In this document: positions 21,114-29,928 of the stretch, in pieces
How the letters are laid out: the number at the start of each line of letters is the position of its first letter
Numbering within the stretch: position 1 is the first letter of the stretch
Position numbers and translations under genes: made by a program
Notes under the pieces: model-generated
The model's database searches: none
What the model was told of the DNA's origin: nothing
What the model saw: the letters and a program-made list of their open reading frames with translations, nothing else
Origin: Pseudooceanicola sediminis
GTDB lineage: Bacteria > Pseudomonadota > Alphaproteobacteria > Rhodobacterales > Rhodobacteraceae
NCBI RefSeq assembly: GCF_003575965.1
Contig: NZ_QWJJ01000025.1
Span: 1 to 33,414 of the forward strand
DNA: 33,414 nt
Reading direction: 5' to 3'

Positions 21114-23448
21114 CCGGGTCCGTGGCATCGACCCGGCGCTATTTGACCGCGGCTGGAGCCGAGTTTCGGGATCCTGGCAGGGGCTTTCCAGGGGCGCGCA
21201 GATGGTTCGGGCCGCGCGCGGCTATTCGCCAGCGATCTTCAAGGCTATCTCGAAAGGGGGCTGTCACACCGGGGCGCAGCTACGGGCTCAGCTCACATAT
21301 CTCACAACAAAGTCGACCCATATCCTCGACAGTCGCGGCACCCATGACGGGAAGAAGCAGCTCTCGGAAGCCGAGATCAACCGAGTGGCGCGGCGGTTCG
21401 AGAACCAGTGGAACGAGCGCTACAGCCCCAAGCTTGGCCATACGTCGCATCTGCTGATGGCATTCCCGGTTGGGACCAGGGGTGAAGAGGTGCGCGATAT
21501 CACCCAGGCGGTCTGCGAGAAGTTCTTTCAAGGTGAGGGGTCGCAATTCGACTATATTGCTGCAATACACCAAGATCGCGCGCATCCACATGCGCATATT
21601 GTTCTGAACCGCCGCAGCAAGGATGGCGAAATGTTCTTTCTCGGGAAGGATCATCACTTCAACTACGACGCCTTTCGCGAGGCGATGGTCGAGGCGGCCC
21701 GGGTTCATGGGATCCGCCTTGAGGCGACGCGTCGTCTGGATCGCGGCGTCACGACCTACCGCGCCGAGATCGATGAAATCTACAAGGCTCGCGACGAAGG
21801 TCGTCCCCCAGTTGAGCGCCAGAGAACCGGCGCGGACCTGGGGGCCGCTCTGGAAACCGTCAGGCACAAGGCGTTGATCTACCGTGGGCTCGCGGCGGAG
21901 GCGTCACGTTCGAATTTCGACGACGTGGCCGAAGCGCTCGAGCGGGCCAGCACCATCCTTGCCAGTGGCGGTCAGATGCAAGCTGACGGAGCCATCTACA
22001 TGTCCCAAGACGAAGCAGCGTTCGACACGCTGATCACCGAGTTTTCTCAGAACATTCGCCAGATCGAGGCGGCGATCGACAGGGCGCCGGCGGCCGAGAG
22101 GCCGGTGATCGAGCGCAAGCTGACCGACGTTCTGGCCTCGGTCGCGCATTTGAACCCGCTCGGGGATCGCTCCGCCGCCCTGGTCGATGCTCCGTCCCGG
22201 GACGGCATCTATGCAAGGCCAAACGCCAGTGAAGATCACCTCGCGCGTCTTGACGATGGAGAGGTGGCACCAAAGCTGGCCGAAGCGTTGCAAGGCACGG
22301 GCATCGATGCCGAGGCTGTGGCCGCGCGCCTGCGGGAGGGGGCAGGCAATGCCGCATTGGAGCGCCAGTGGCTGGCACAGGATCTGCAGGGGATTGCCAA
22401 AGCAAGCGACCTCGATCTGGAGAAATCTGCGGACCGGGAAGACGCGCTCGACCGGCTGGAAGCCGTGCATGTTCGGCTGGGCGATGTTTTGACCGATGTA
22501 CGCGTCCTGCGCGCGCCAACCGAGGTCGACGAGGTGGATGACGCTGAGGCAGCGCTTGGTGAACGGTTGACGACACCTGGGAGTGATCTCGCGCAAGATG
22601 GGTCCGACATCTTTGCCCCATCGGAGCGGCAGGCGTTCAGAGCGCTGGTGGCGCAGTTCCGCCGGACGGATTTCGATCATCCGTTCTTCGACGACCCGTC
22701 CGTCCGGCGGGCAGGTGCCGTGGAGGTTGAAGAGGCCCGCGCCGCGTTCGACGTCTACGCGCAGAAATCGCCGCAACATGCCGAACTGGCCTCAATGGCC
22801 TGGGAACAGATCACCGACAGTCGAATGCCGCCGCAATATGCGGTATCCGAGCAGGACCGCACGCTTCATGCTGGCGACATGGACCTCGCCTTGCGGGATC
22901 CTTCGGATCATCTCGGTCCGATTGCCGAAGAGCTCCGCACCCTCGCCCGCTATCGCACGGAGATGCCGGATGATGAATTCGGGAAGGCCGTCCAGGACGA
23001 AATCAATCACCTTCGTTCGCTAGGCGCGTCGCGTGCCTATATCAGCGAGCGCAGTTTCGAGATCGAGGACCAGGCGCGACAAGACTACGCCGAGCGCCGG
23101 TATCTGGAAGAGACAGCGCCAACCGTCATGGCCTTTGTGCGAAACGCCGACGTCGAGGGCCCGCTCTCCGAGTCAGAGCAGCAGGACATCGTCCGGCAGA
23201 TAAACGAGCGACTAAGCCACGACGCAATCGACGCGCTGCGGGCCGGTAACGCGGACGTCCTGGACACATTCACCGAGGATCCGCTGCGCCAGCTGGAACT
23301 CGCCAAGACCTATCTCCAGAGCAGCGAGGTCACTGCGCACGGCCCGGCGATGGAGCGCGTTCTCGATGCATTGGCGGAAGAACAGATAGAGGCGCAGCGC
23401 GCACGCCACGCTGCGGCAGATGGCGAGAAGGGGATCACCCATGGATAA
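21100..23448 (+). CDS. MOBP/VirD2-type relaxase
   Basis: A 782-residue conjugative relaxase. Motif I contains the candidate nucleophile Y67 in GAQLRAQLTYLTTKS. Motif III is H157-x-D-x-x-H162-P-H164-A-H166 (AAIHQDRAHPHAHIVLNRR), the metal-binding HUH triad. The nuclease domain covers about the first 250 residues. The remaining ~530 are acidic and helical and probably serve recruitment to the coupling protein. It cuts one strand at oriT and leads it into the recipient. Two ATGs are close; 21100 is chosen because AGAGGA is at proper distance. It overlaps mobC by 14 bases and virD4 by 8, so all three are one operon. Confidence 0.9.
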   Translation: MARSDRVRGIDPALFDRGWSRVSGSWQGLSRGAQMVRAARGYSPAIFKAISKGGCHTGAQLRAQLTYLTTKSTHILDSRGTHDGKKQLSEAEINRVARRFENQWNERYSPKLGHTSHLLMAFPVGTRGEEVRDITQAVCEKFFQGEGSQFDYIAAIHQDRAHPHAHIVLNRRSKDGEMFFLGKDHHFNYDAFREAMVEAARVHGIRLEATRRLDRGVTTYRAEIDEIYKARDEGRPPVERQRTGADLGAALETVRHKALIYRGLAAEASRSNFDDVAEALERASTILASGGQMQADGAIYMSQDEAAFDTLITEFSQNIRQIEAAIDRAPAAERPVIERKLTDVLASVAHLNPLGDRSAALVDAPSRDGIYARPNASEDHLARLDDGEVAPKLAEALQGTGIDAEAVAARLREGAGNAALERQWLAQDLQGIAKASDLDLEKSADREDALDRLEAVHVRLGDVLTDVRVLRAPTEVDEVDDAEAALGERLTTPGSDLAQDGSDIFAPSERQAFRALVAQFRRTDFDHPFFDDPSVRRAGAVEVEEARAAFDVYAQKSPQHAELASMAWEQITDSRMPPQYAVSEQDRTLHAGDMDLALRDPSDHLGPIAEELRTLARYRTEMPDDEFGKAVQDEINHLRSLGASRAYISERSFEIEDQARQDYAERRYLEETAPTVMAFVRNADVEGPLSESEQQDIVRQINERLSHDAIDALRAGNADVLDTFTEDPLRQLELAKTYLQSSEVTAHGPAMERVLDALAEEQIEAQRARHAAADGEKGITHG

Positions 23449-25396
23449 AGGCAAGATTGCCTTAGGAGTGTTGAGCCTCGTGCTGGTCGGTCTCGCCATG
23501 GGCTATGTCGTGGCGACCGGCTTTGTCATGTTCCGCTATGGGCTTTCTCCCACCCGTTTCGACGTCACCCTGCTTGCCCGCGAATATCGGGGTCTGTCTC
23601 AGTCTGCACCGAAAGACTTCCTCTGGGTGAACCTCATCCTTGGCAGCTTCGGCCTGGCATCGCTGATGCTGAGCGTCACGCTTCTGGGGGATGCATTGAC
23701 CCGCTTCGGGACGACGCATTGGCAGACCCGCAGCGAGATGAACAGGAACGGTTTCTTTGCCAAGCCCGACGGTGGCTTCCTTCTGGGCAAGCTCGGCTCC
23801 CCGAAATCCAAGCGCCCGTTCCTAGTCTCAAAAACCTTCCCCCACGCGCTGATCGTGGCGCCTACAGGCCGGGGCAAGGGCGTGGGGTTCGTGATCCCGA
23901 ACCTGCTGACCTACAAGGGCTCCGCCGTGGTGCTCGACGTGAAAGGCGAGAACTTCCGCGAGACCTCGCGCTTCCGCGCCAGCATGGGGGACAAGGTTTT
24001 CCGCTTCGCGCCGACCGACTGGGACCGACCAACACATCGCTATAATCCGCTGGCGCGCATTGCTGCCATGACCAACCCCGACCGGCAGCAGATGGAGCTT
24101 AAACTCACCGCGAAGCTCTTCCTGCAGACCGACAACGAAAAGCTGAGCGGCCTTCTCGCAGGCGGTATCGACTTGTTCGTGGCGGCCGGTCTTCTGGCCT
24201 TCGAGCGCGGCGTGCCGACCATCGGCGAGATCTACCGCATCACCGCCTCGGGGGGCGACAAGCAGAAGGAATATCTGAAGCGTTCGCAGGAGGTGAAGAA
24301 CACCTCGGCCAAACTGATCTTCGAGCGTATGGCCTCGACCAACAACGACACCCTCACCTCCTACCTCTCGCTTCTCATGACATCGGGTCTCGACACCTGG
24401 GACAACCGCGCGATCGACGCGGCCACCGCGACCTCTGACTTTTCCTTCCGGGATATCCGCCGTCGCCCACATGCGATCTATCTTGCGGTCGAATCCGAGA
24501 TGATCCGCCCGCTTGCCCCGCTGATCCGCCTCTTCTTCTCGGACCTGATCGCCTCGCTGCAAGCACAGGAACCCGGCGATGACGAGCCCTGGCCGGTGAT
24601 GATCATGCTCGACGAGTTTGACCGGCTCGGGAAAATGCCAATCGTCGCCGAAAGCATAAAGACGCTGCGCTCCTTCGGCGGCAACCTCGCCATCGTGACC
24701 CAGACGATCCCGGCGCTGGACGAGATCTATGGTGAAAACACCCGCAGGTCGCTGCAGGGCGGCGCCGGGGTAAAGCTCTACCTCACCCCGTCCGAGCAGA
24801 AGACCATCGAGGAATTGAGCCAGGCTGTCGGCAAGACCACCAAGCGTGTGGTGACCCGCTCCCGTGCTGTTGGACGCAATCCATTCGAAGGGCGCAGCGT
24901 CTCGGAGAGGACAGAAGATACCCCGCTCCTGACCGAGGATGAGGCCCGACGCATGGACCTCGACGAGGTCATCCTCGTGATCGACGCGCAGATGCCGATC
25001 CGGGCAAGAAGGGTGAAGTATTTCGAGGACCCGGCGTTGAAGGTTCTGCACGCCTGTCAATCGGGAAGCTTCCCATATCCGGACGAGGACGGCCTGCGGC
25101 GGGATCGGCAGATGTCTGAGACCCGGGAAACGGTGGAGAGGTTGAAGCAAGAACTGCAGGAAGTGCGGGCGGCTGCGGGACCGCGGGAAGTCGGCCACAA
25201 TGTGCCTAACGCATCGAAAACTGACCCTGTCAGCGCAGCGAAGGCCCGCGGCCGCGCGGCTCGTGCTGCTGCAAGCGGAGGTGGCCAAGGTCAACTGTCG
25301 CTTGATGTTGAGGGCCTAGGTATCACGAACACAGACCGGACAACGCTTGCTTCGGCAGTTCAGACAACGAGAGCTATCATCGCGGAGCACGGATGA
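23441..25396 (+). CDS. virD4: VirD4/TraG coupling protein
   Basis: A 651-residue type IV coupling ATPase. Two N-terminal membrane segments lie at about 7-31 and 62-84. Walker A is APTGRGKGVG at 140-149, and Walker B is MIMLDEFDRLG with D391-E392. VLDVKGENFRETS and TQTIPALDEIYG are family motifs. The C-terminal ~80 residues are charged and disordered. It links the relaxosome to the VirB channel and pumps DNA and relaxase. The ATG at 23441 gives an 8-base overlap with the relaxase gene. The rest of the secretion genes appear ~5.5 kb downstream on the opposite strand, with the mer block between; 25397-25621 holds no gene I can support. Confidence 0.93.
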   Translation: MDKGKIALGVLSLVLVGLAMGYVVATGFVMFRYGLSPTRFDVTLLAREYRGLSQSAPKDFLWVNLILGSFGLASLMLSVTLLGDALTRFGTTHWQTRSEMNRNGFFAKPDGGFLLGKLGSPKSKRPFLVSKTFPHALIVAPTGRGKGVGFVIPNLLTYKGSAVVLDVKGENFRETSRFRASMGDKVFRFAPTDWDRPTHRYNPLARIAAMTNPDRQQMELKLTAKLFLQTDNEKLSGLLAGGIDLFVAAGLLAFERGVPTIGEIYRITASGGDKQKEYLKRSQEVKNTSAKLIFERMASTNNDTLTSYLSLLMTSGLDTWDNRAIDAATATSDFSFRDIRRRPHAIYLAVESEMIRPLAPLIRLFFSDLIASLQAQEPGDDEPWPVMIMLDEFDRLGKMPIVAESIKTLRSFGGNLAIVTQTIPALDEIYGENTRRSLQGGAGVKLYLTPSEQKTIEELSQAVGKTTKRVVTRSRAVGRNPFEGRSVSERTEDTPLLTEDEARRMDLDEVILVIDAQMPIRARRVKYFEDPALKVLHACQSGSFPYPDEDGLRRDRQMSETRETVERLKQELQEVRAAAGPREVGHNVPNASKTDPVSAAKARGRAARAAASGGGQGQLSLDVEGLGITNTDRTTLASAVQTTRAIIAEHG

Positions 25397-25621
25397 GTTT
25401 CGCAGGAGTTGACGTTCATTCTCCTCGCGGCGAATGTAACTGAAGAGCCCACTTTGACCGATGCTGCGTAAAGGATGTATCGCTGCTTTCGAGGGCGGTA
25501 GAAAACCTGCTTGATCGCAGCCGCGATGCGGAGGGAAAGCAGCGCCGAGTTGTCGGAACGCGTGAACCAAAAGGCGATCTAATCGAACGATTCAGCGCTT
25601 CACCCCGTCTGCGGCTGCCTC

Positions 25622-25948
25622 TCAAATACTGCGCGGTGCCCAGAGAATAATACCCGCACCGACAAGGCAAATGACCGCTCCAACTACATCCCATTGATCC
25701 GGGCGATGCCCTTCTACGCCCCATAGCCACAGCAGGGACGATACGATGTAAACGCCACCGTAGACTGCATAGGCGCGGCCCGCCTGATCGGCGGGGCTGA
25801 GCGCCAGTAGCCAGGCGAAAGCGGCAAGGGACAGCATGCCCGGTGCCAACCAAAACACGCTCTTGTCCAGCCGAAACCAGGCCCAGAAAGCAAAGCATCC
25901 GGCAATTTCGGCCAGCGCAGCGGCGAAGTAGATAAGAACCGTCTTCAT
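25622..25948 (-). CDS. YnfA-family (UPF0060) membrane protein
   Basis: A 108-residue protein with four predicted membrane helices, starting [20 protein letters not shown]. The signature [21 protein letters not shown] and the final [10 protein letters not shown] are typical of YnfA. YnfA is a small-multidrug-resistance-like membrane family and is often carried at the end of alphaproteobacterial mer operons. The start at 25948 gives exactly the length of E. coli YnfA; an ATG at 25960 adds four residues. Last gene of the mer-direction run, separated from the oxidoreductase gene by ~56 bases. Its substrate here is unknown; metal or drug export is a guess. Confidence 0.88.
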   Translation of the reverse strand: MKTVLIYFAAALAEIAGCFAFWAWFRLDKSVFWLAPGMLSLAAFAWLLALSPADQAGRAYAVYGGVYIVSSLLWLWGVEGHRPDQWDVVGAVICLVGAGIILWAPRSI

Positions 25949-26004
25949 CGGGCCAGACATACGTTCCGAGGAGGATCGGGTCTATTGCGAAAAATCTTTC
26001 AAAT

Positions 26005-27357
26005 TCAGAGAAGCGAGCCCAAATCCGATCCAACACTTGGATAGGCCGCCGTCATCGACTTAAGTTGCTTGGCCGCCAGGCCCAGCTTGATTGCCAGCCC
26101 GAAGAAATTGATCAGTTCGCCGTATTCCGGGCCGAACAGGTGCGCGCCGAGGATCTTGCCGTTCGACTTGTCCACGAGGACCTTCGCGGCAGCAGAGGTC
26201 TCGCCGATCCGGTAGTTCGAATACCAATCGCCAGTGTCGGTGAACCGAACATCGACATCATACCCGGCGTCCCTTGCCTCACTTTCCAACATACCGACAC
26301 GCGCCACTTCCGGGACTGTGAAGACGGCTGTAGGAATACCGGCATAATCCGGTGCGGTCTGAGTGTCTTTGAGCATGTTGGAGGCCGCGACCTTCCCTTC
26401 GATCACTGCGACTGGCGTCAGCGGCATGCCATCGGTGTCGGCGCAATCTCCGGCGGCAAAGACCGCGCTGTTCGTCGTGCTTTGCAGATGCGGGGCTACA
26501 ACGATGCCCTTGTCGCTGTAATCAACACCAGCCGCCTCAAGATTCAGATCGGCCAGGGCTGCCACACGGCCCGCGCCATGCACGACCAGATCGGTTTCGA
26601 TTGTTCGGGTTTCATCGCCCGACTTCACCTCGACAGTGAATGCTCTACTGGCTTCCGAGACCGACACGATTTCGGTTTCGCGCATCAGGTCCACGCCGAT
26701 ACCGCCGCTGCGGTCGATCAGCATTTCGACCAGATCGGGATCGAAGCCGCGTAAGGGCCGGGCGCCACGATCCACGATGATCGGGTTGGCTCCGGCCCGT
26801 GCGGCGATATGCGCAAACTCGAAGGACACGAAGCCGCCACCGATAAAAAGAACCCGATTGGGAAGGGCCTCCAGGTTGAGGAAATCCGTGCTGTCGATCA
26901 CGAGATCGGCCCCTGTGAAGCTCAGCGGCCTGGGCATGGCACCGGCGGCCACGAGGAACCGTTCCGACTGATATGCCGTTCCATCGACCTCCAGCGTGTT
27001 GCTTCCCGTGAACCGCGCGGCTCCATGCAGGGTTTCGACGCCGTTGCCCGACAGGCCCTTTTCCATCTTGTCCGGCACGGGATCGGTGAAGCCACGCTTG
27101 TGTGCCATCAGATCGGCCCAGTTGATCGACAGATCACCGGGATCGATCCCCTTGCCCTGCATGAGCCGTGCCGCGTCCATGATTTCCGCACCGCGCCGCA
27201 GGATTTTCTTTGGATCGCAGCCGCGCAATGCGCAGGTGCCGCCGTAGGGCAGCGCATCGACAATGGCGACACGCCATCCTGCCGCGCCACATTTGTTGGC
27301 CGCGGCCACGCCCGCCATGCCCGCCCCGATGACGATCAGGTCGTAGTCTTCATTCAT
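26005..27357 (-). CDS. FAD-dependent disulfide oxidoreductase, mer operon
   Basis: A 450-residue flavoprotein of the glutathione reductase/dihydrolipoamide dehydrogenase family. The FAD fold is DLIVIGAGMAGVAAA. The redox-active pair is C42/C47 in GGTCALRGCDPKK. The NAD(P) fold is VLFIGGGFVSFEFA, and the second FAD motif is AVFAAGDCADTDG. The C-terminus reads AAYPSVGSDLGSLL where the family usually has HPTxxE, so the catalytic-base His is Tyr and the Glu is absent; the reaction must differ from that of true glutathione or lipoamide reductases. It lacks the MerA C-terminal Cys pair. It starts 22 bases after merA with CGGAGA, so it is part of the operon; it may reduce thiols that carry mercury. 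Confidence 0.85.
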   Translation of the reverse strand: MNEDYDLIVIGAGMAGVAAANKCGAAGWRVAIVDALPYGGTCALRGCDPKKILRRGAEIMDAARLMQGKGIDPGDLSINWADLMAHKRGFTDPVPDKMEKGLSGNGVETLHGAARFTGSNTLEVDGTAYQSERFLVAAGAMPRPLSFTGADLVIDSTDFLNLEALPNRVLFIGGGFVSFEFAHIAARAGANPIIVDRGARPLRGFDPDLVEMLIDRSGGIGVDLMRETEIVSVSEASRAFTVEVKSGDETRTIETDLVVHGAGRVAALADLNLEAAGVDYSDKGIVVAPHLQSTTNSAVFAAGDCADTDGMPLTPVAVIEGKVAASNMLKDTQTAPDYAGIPTAVFTVPEVARVGMLESEARDAGYDVDVRFTDTGDWYSNYRIGETSAAAKVLVDKSNGKILGAHLFGPEYGELINFFGLAIKLGLAAKQLKSMTAAYPSVGSDLGSLL

Positions 27358-27379
27358 TCTCCGGTCCTTGTCCTGATCT

Positions 27380-28810
27380 TCATCCGGCGCAGCAGCTCAA
27401 CTTTGCCACGTCCATATCGAAGGTTTGCGCCGCCAGCTTCAGCCCTTCCACGGTCGTCAGATAGGGGAAGATCGTCTCCCCGAGCGCCTTTGTGGTCATG
27501 CCAAACTTCAGCGCCATAACGAGGGTCTGGATCGTATCGGACCCCTCGGGCGCGATGATCTGGCCGCCAAGCAGCCGGTCGGACTTTCTGTCCGCCACCA
27601 GCTTGATCAATCCGCGCGTGTCGCGTGCGGCCAGTGCGCGCGGCACCTGATCGAGCGGTACGATGGACGTCTTGACGTCGAGGCCCGCGTCCCGCGCCTG
27701 GGCTTCACCGAGACCGACGCCCGCGACCTGCGGGTCGGAAAACACCACCCAGGGCATCGCGGCGTTGTCGTAGCGATGGTCTTCGCCGAGAACCGCATTT
27801 TTGGCCGCGAGCTTTGCACCATAGGCCGCCATATAGACGAACTGGTCGCGGTCGGTCACATCGCCTGCGGCATAGATGCCGCGCACCGATGTCTGCATGT
27901 CCTCGCCGACGACGATGGACCCACGCGCGTCGGTTTCCACGCCGATTGCGTCCAGGCCCATATCTTTGGTATTGGCCCGCCTGCCAGCGGTCGAAACGAG
28001 GTGATCCGCCGTCACTTCGACAGGCTTTCCGTTCTGGATCACGCGCAGTGTCACGCCCGCGTCGTCGCGGCGCACAGTGTCGTAGCTTAACCCGGTCAGA
28101 AGAGTGATGCCTTCGGCCTCGAACGCCGCCGCCAATGCCTCCGAGACCTCTGGTTCCGCGCCGGGCAACAGATGCGAACGGGCGACAAGCGTGACCTTCA
28201 CGCCCATGCGGCTCATCATCTGGGCCAGCTCCGCGCCGATGTAGCCCGCGCCGATGAAGATCAGGCTTTTCGGCAGTACTTCGAGTTCCAGAAGACTGGT
28301 GCTGTTGAGCGCGCCGATTTCCTCGATGCCGTCGATGGTCGGCAGAACGGGACGCCCGCCCGTGGCGATGATGGTCCTCGGTGCTTTCAGGGTTCGCTCA
28401 CCGACTGTCACGCCACCTTCGATCAGCCGCGCGGGACCGGCGTCGATGTAATCGACATCCTCATATTCCGGCAGAAGGTCCGCGTATTTCTTCTGGCGCA
28501 GGGTCGTGACCAGATCGTCCTTGGACTGAACGAGCGTCTGCCAATCATCCACTTGTGCCCGTCCCGACAGGCCGGGGAACCGCTTGGCAGCCCCCGCACA
28601 GTGCACGGCCTCTGCCGCACGGATCATCGCCTTGGAGGGCACGCATCCCACGTTGACGCAAGTTCCGCCGATGGTGCCATGTCCTACGAGGGCGACACGC
28701 TTTCCGGCATCCGCGCCGGTAATTGCGGCGGAGAACCCCGCCGATCCGGCCCCAAGAACGATCAGGTCATAGCCGCCCTGTTCATCGTCGGTTTTGTTCA
28801 GGTCTTTCAT
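27380..28810 (-). CDS. merA: Mercuric reductase, short form
   Basis: A 476-residue NADPH-dependent flavoenzyme that reduces Hg(II) to volatile Hg(0). The redox pair is C51/C56 in GGTCVNVGCVPSK. The C-terminal pair C473/C474 in KLSCCAG hands Hg to the active site of the partner subunit. LTTVEGLKLAAQTF is the characteristic MerA end. It has no N-terminal heavy-metal-associated (HMA) domain, so Hg must arrive directly from thiols or transporters. The ATG at 28810 is preferred over 28828 because it begins 1 base after the stop of the 45-residue gene and follows GAGG. Confidence 0.95.
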   Translation of the reverse strand: MKDLNKTDDEQGGYDLIVLGAGSAGFSAAITGADAGKRVALVGHGTIGGTCVNVGCVPSKAMIRAAEAVHCAGAAKRFPGLSGRAQVDDWQTLVQSKDDLVTTLRQKKYADLLPEYEDVDYIDAGPARLIEGGVTVGERTLKAPRTIIATGGRPVLPTIDGIEEIGALNSTSLLELEVLPKSLIFIGAGYIGAELAQMMSRMGVKVTLVARSHLLPGAEPEVSEALAAAFEAEGITLLTGLSYDTVRRDDAGVTLRVIQNGKPVEVTADHLVSTAGRRANTKDMGLDAIGVETDARGSIVVGEDMQTSVRGIYAAGDVTDRDQFVYMAAYGAKLAAKNAVLGEDHRYDNAAMPWVVFSDPQVAGVGLGEAQARDAGLDVKTSIVPLDQVPRALAARDTRGLIKLVADRKSDRLLGGQIIAPEGSDTIQTLVMALKFGMTTKALGETIFPYLTTVEGLKLAAQTFDMDVAKLSCCAG

Positions 28811-28811
28811 C

Positions 28812-28949
28812 TCAGCGCGCCTCGCCATGTTCGGGGTCTTTTGGTCTGGCGGCGAGCAGATATATGACCGCGCCGATGGCGATCAGCGGTGTCAACATGC
28901 CGAGGAGGCCGAAGACCATGCCGGTGGCGGTGCAACATCCCATCATCAT
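28812..28949 (-). CDS. 45-residue Cys-pair membrane protein in mer operon
   Basis: A 45-residue protein, MMMGCCTATGMVFGLLGMLT followed by one hydrophobic segment and the tail AARPKDPEHGEAR. The vicinal Cys pair (5-6) next to a membrane helix is the arrangement by which MerT, MerF and MerC bind Hg(II). The start has AAAGGAT upstream and overlaps the previous stop (ATGA, 28946-28949); the end lies 1 base from merA. It is too short for a complete known transporter, so it may be an accessory Hg-relay peptide or subunit. I know no name for it. Confidence 0.7.
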   Translation of the reverse strand: MMMGCCTATGMVFGLLGMLTPLIAIGAVIYLLAARPKDPEHGEAR

Positions 28950-29332
28950 AAGAGCGATCCTTTCTTTTGCGCACGGTTCAGGAGAACCGCGTAGAGTGCT
29001 GTGGCGGCGAAAACGCCGATTGTGATCCGTATTGCGAACCTGAATTCGAGAAGAATGATCAGGATCGACAGGGCCACCGCGAGGCCGGTGGCCCAAAGTT
29101 TCGGGGCCGGTCCCGGTTTGCCAGCGCGCAGCCAAAGGGCCTGTGCCACCACGGCGAGGCTGAAAAACAGCAGCGGGAACAGGGCGTAATCGAGCCAGCC
29201 CGTGAGGGCCGACAATCCGACGCCAGCGACGATGACGACCAGAAGCGGTGTAAAGCAGCAGAGCGCGGCGAAGAGCGCACCGCCAAGCCCCCATTTCAGC
29301 AGACGGTCGGAATTTTCAGGTGTGTCAGTCAA
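28946..29332 (-). CDS. MerF-like mercury transporter with extra membrane part
   Basis: A 128-residue membrane protein. Residues ~12-65 match MerF: FAALCCFTPLLVVIVAGVGL with the CC pair at 25-26, then SALTGWLDYALFPLLFF. MerF is normally ~80 residues with two helices; here a further ~60 residues add about two more helices (LWATGLAVALSILIILLEF; ITIGVFAATALYAVLL). The start is TTG at 29332, supported by a TTGA overlap with the upstream stop; no ATG fits. It carries Hg(II) across the inner membrane toward MerA. The second Cys pair of MerF is missing, replaced by the extension. Confidence 0.75.
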   Translation of the reverse strand: MTDTPENSDRLLKWGLGGALFAALCCFTPLLVVIVAGVGLSALTGWLDYALFPLLFFSLAVVAQALWLRAGKPGPAPKLWATGLAVALSILIILLEFRFAIRITIGVFAATALYAVLLNRAQKKGSLL

Positions 29333-29580
29333 GGAGCCGTCTTTCTCTGTGATGGGTCGGGGCCGGAGGCGCGTTTCATTTGCGAACGACGCAGTGCGCG
29401 GACGATCAGGTAGGTCAGACCCGCCAAAACCAGCACGGCAATGCCACTCATTCCAGAGAGCCAAGCCCCAACGCCGCCGAACAACGCTGCAAGCACGGCA
29501 GTTCCGCCGCCGCAGCAGACGACCACGACCGGAGCTGCTATTCCGAAGGCCAGCAGGCCACCCATCAGATTGTCACGCAT
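29329..29580 (-). CDS. 83-residue Cys-pair membrane protein in mer operon
   Basis: An 83-residue protein with two membrane helices, MGGLLAFGIAAPVVVVCCGG and then a Gly-rich turn and SGIAVLVLAGLTYLIV, ending in a basic tail. The CC pair at 22-23 inside the first helix matches the Hg-binding pairs of Mer transporters. No family name can be given. The start is uncertain: ATG 29580 lies in a 20-bp tandem duplication, no good ribosome site is visible, and an in-frame ATG at 29565 is possible. It overlaps the next gene by 4 bases. Confidence 0.65.
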   Translation of the reverse strand: MRDNLMGGLLAFGIAAPVVVVCCGGGTAVLAALFGGVGAWLSGMSGIAVLVLAGLTYLIVRALRRSQMKRASGPDPSQRKTAP

Positions 29581-29606
29581 TGCAGGAGATTGTCACGCAT
29601 TGCAGG
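29567..29606. repeat. Perfect 20-bp tandem duplication
   Basis: AGATTGTCACGCATTGCAGG occurs at 29567-29586 and again at 29587-29606. The unit contains the start ATG of the 83-residue mer gene on the minus strand, so a second ATG appears at 29600. Because 20 is not a multiple of 3, that upstream copy opens an 11-codon frame ending in TGA, out of frame with the gene. Confidence 0.9.
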
Positions 29607-29610
29607 CGGC

Positions 29611-29913
29611 TCAGGAGGCTGTGTCGGGCAGCACCTGCGCCGGATAGCCATTGGCCGTCACCGCGCCGATGATGCTTTCGATGGAAGTTTCGGCGTCATC
29701 GTAGGTCACGCTGTAAACACCCTGCCCGTATTCGGGGCCGTCCTCGAATGCGGCGATCTCGACCGACGGAACACCGCGCATCGAGCTGGCAACAATGAAC
29801 GAACAGGACGGGCATGTCAGTTCGCTGACGGCGATCTCGACCTGGCGCTCTTCAGCGAGGGCCGGGGTCGAGAGTGCGACGATGGCCAGGGCGGATAACA
29901 GGAGATGCTTCAT
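29611..29913 (-). CDS. merP: Periplasmic mercury-binding protein MerP
   Basis: A ~100-residue protein with a signal peptide, MKHLLLSALAIVALSTPALA, cleaved after ALA at 20. The mature part is an HMA-fold domain with Hg-binding C34-P-S-C37 (SELTCPSCSF). The typical GMTCxxC start is LTCPSC here. It takes Hg(II) in the periplasm and gives it to the MerT cysteines. The start at 29913 has GAGGA at good distance; an ATG two codons upstream is possible. It follows merT by 15 bases. Confidence 0.92.
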   Translation of the reverse strand: MKHLLLSALAIVALSTPALAEERQVEIAVSELTCPSCSFIVASSMRGVPSVEIAAFEDGPEYGQGVYSVTYDDAETSIESIIGAVTANGYPAQVLPDTAS

Positions 29914-29928
29914 GGTCATGGTCCTCGT

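Noticed and set aside
23828-25294. 488-codon minus-strand ORF
   Set aside because: Shadow of virD4, whose Walker motifs fix the real frame.
25452-25653. Open stretch without ATG between virD4 and ynfA, possible gene fragment
   Set aside because: About 60 codons with no recognised motif and no start; not enough to call a remnant.
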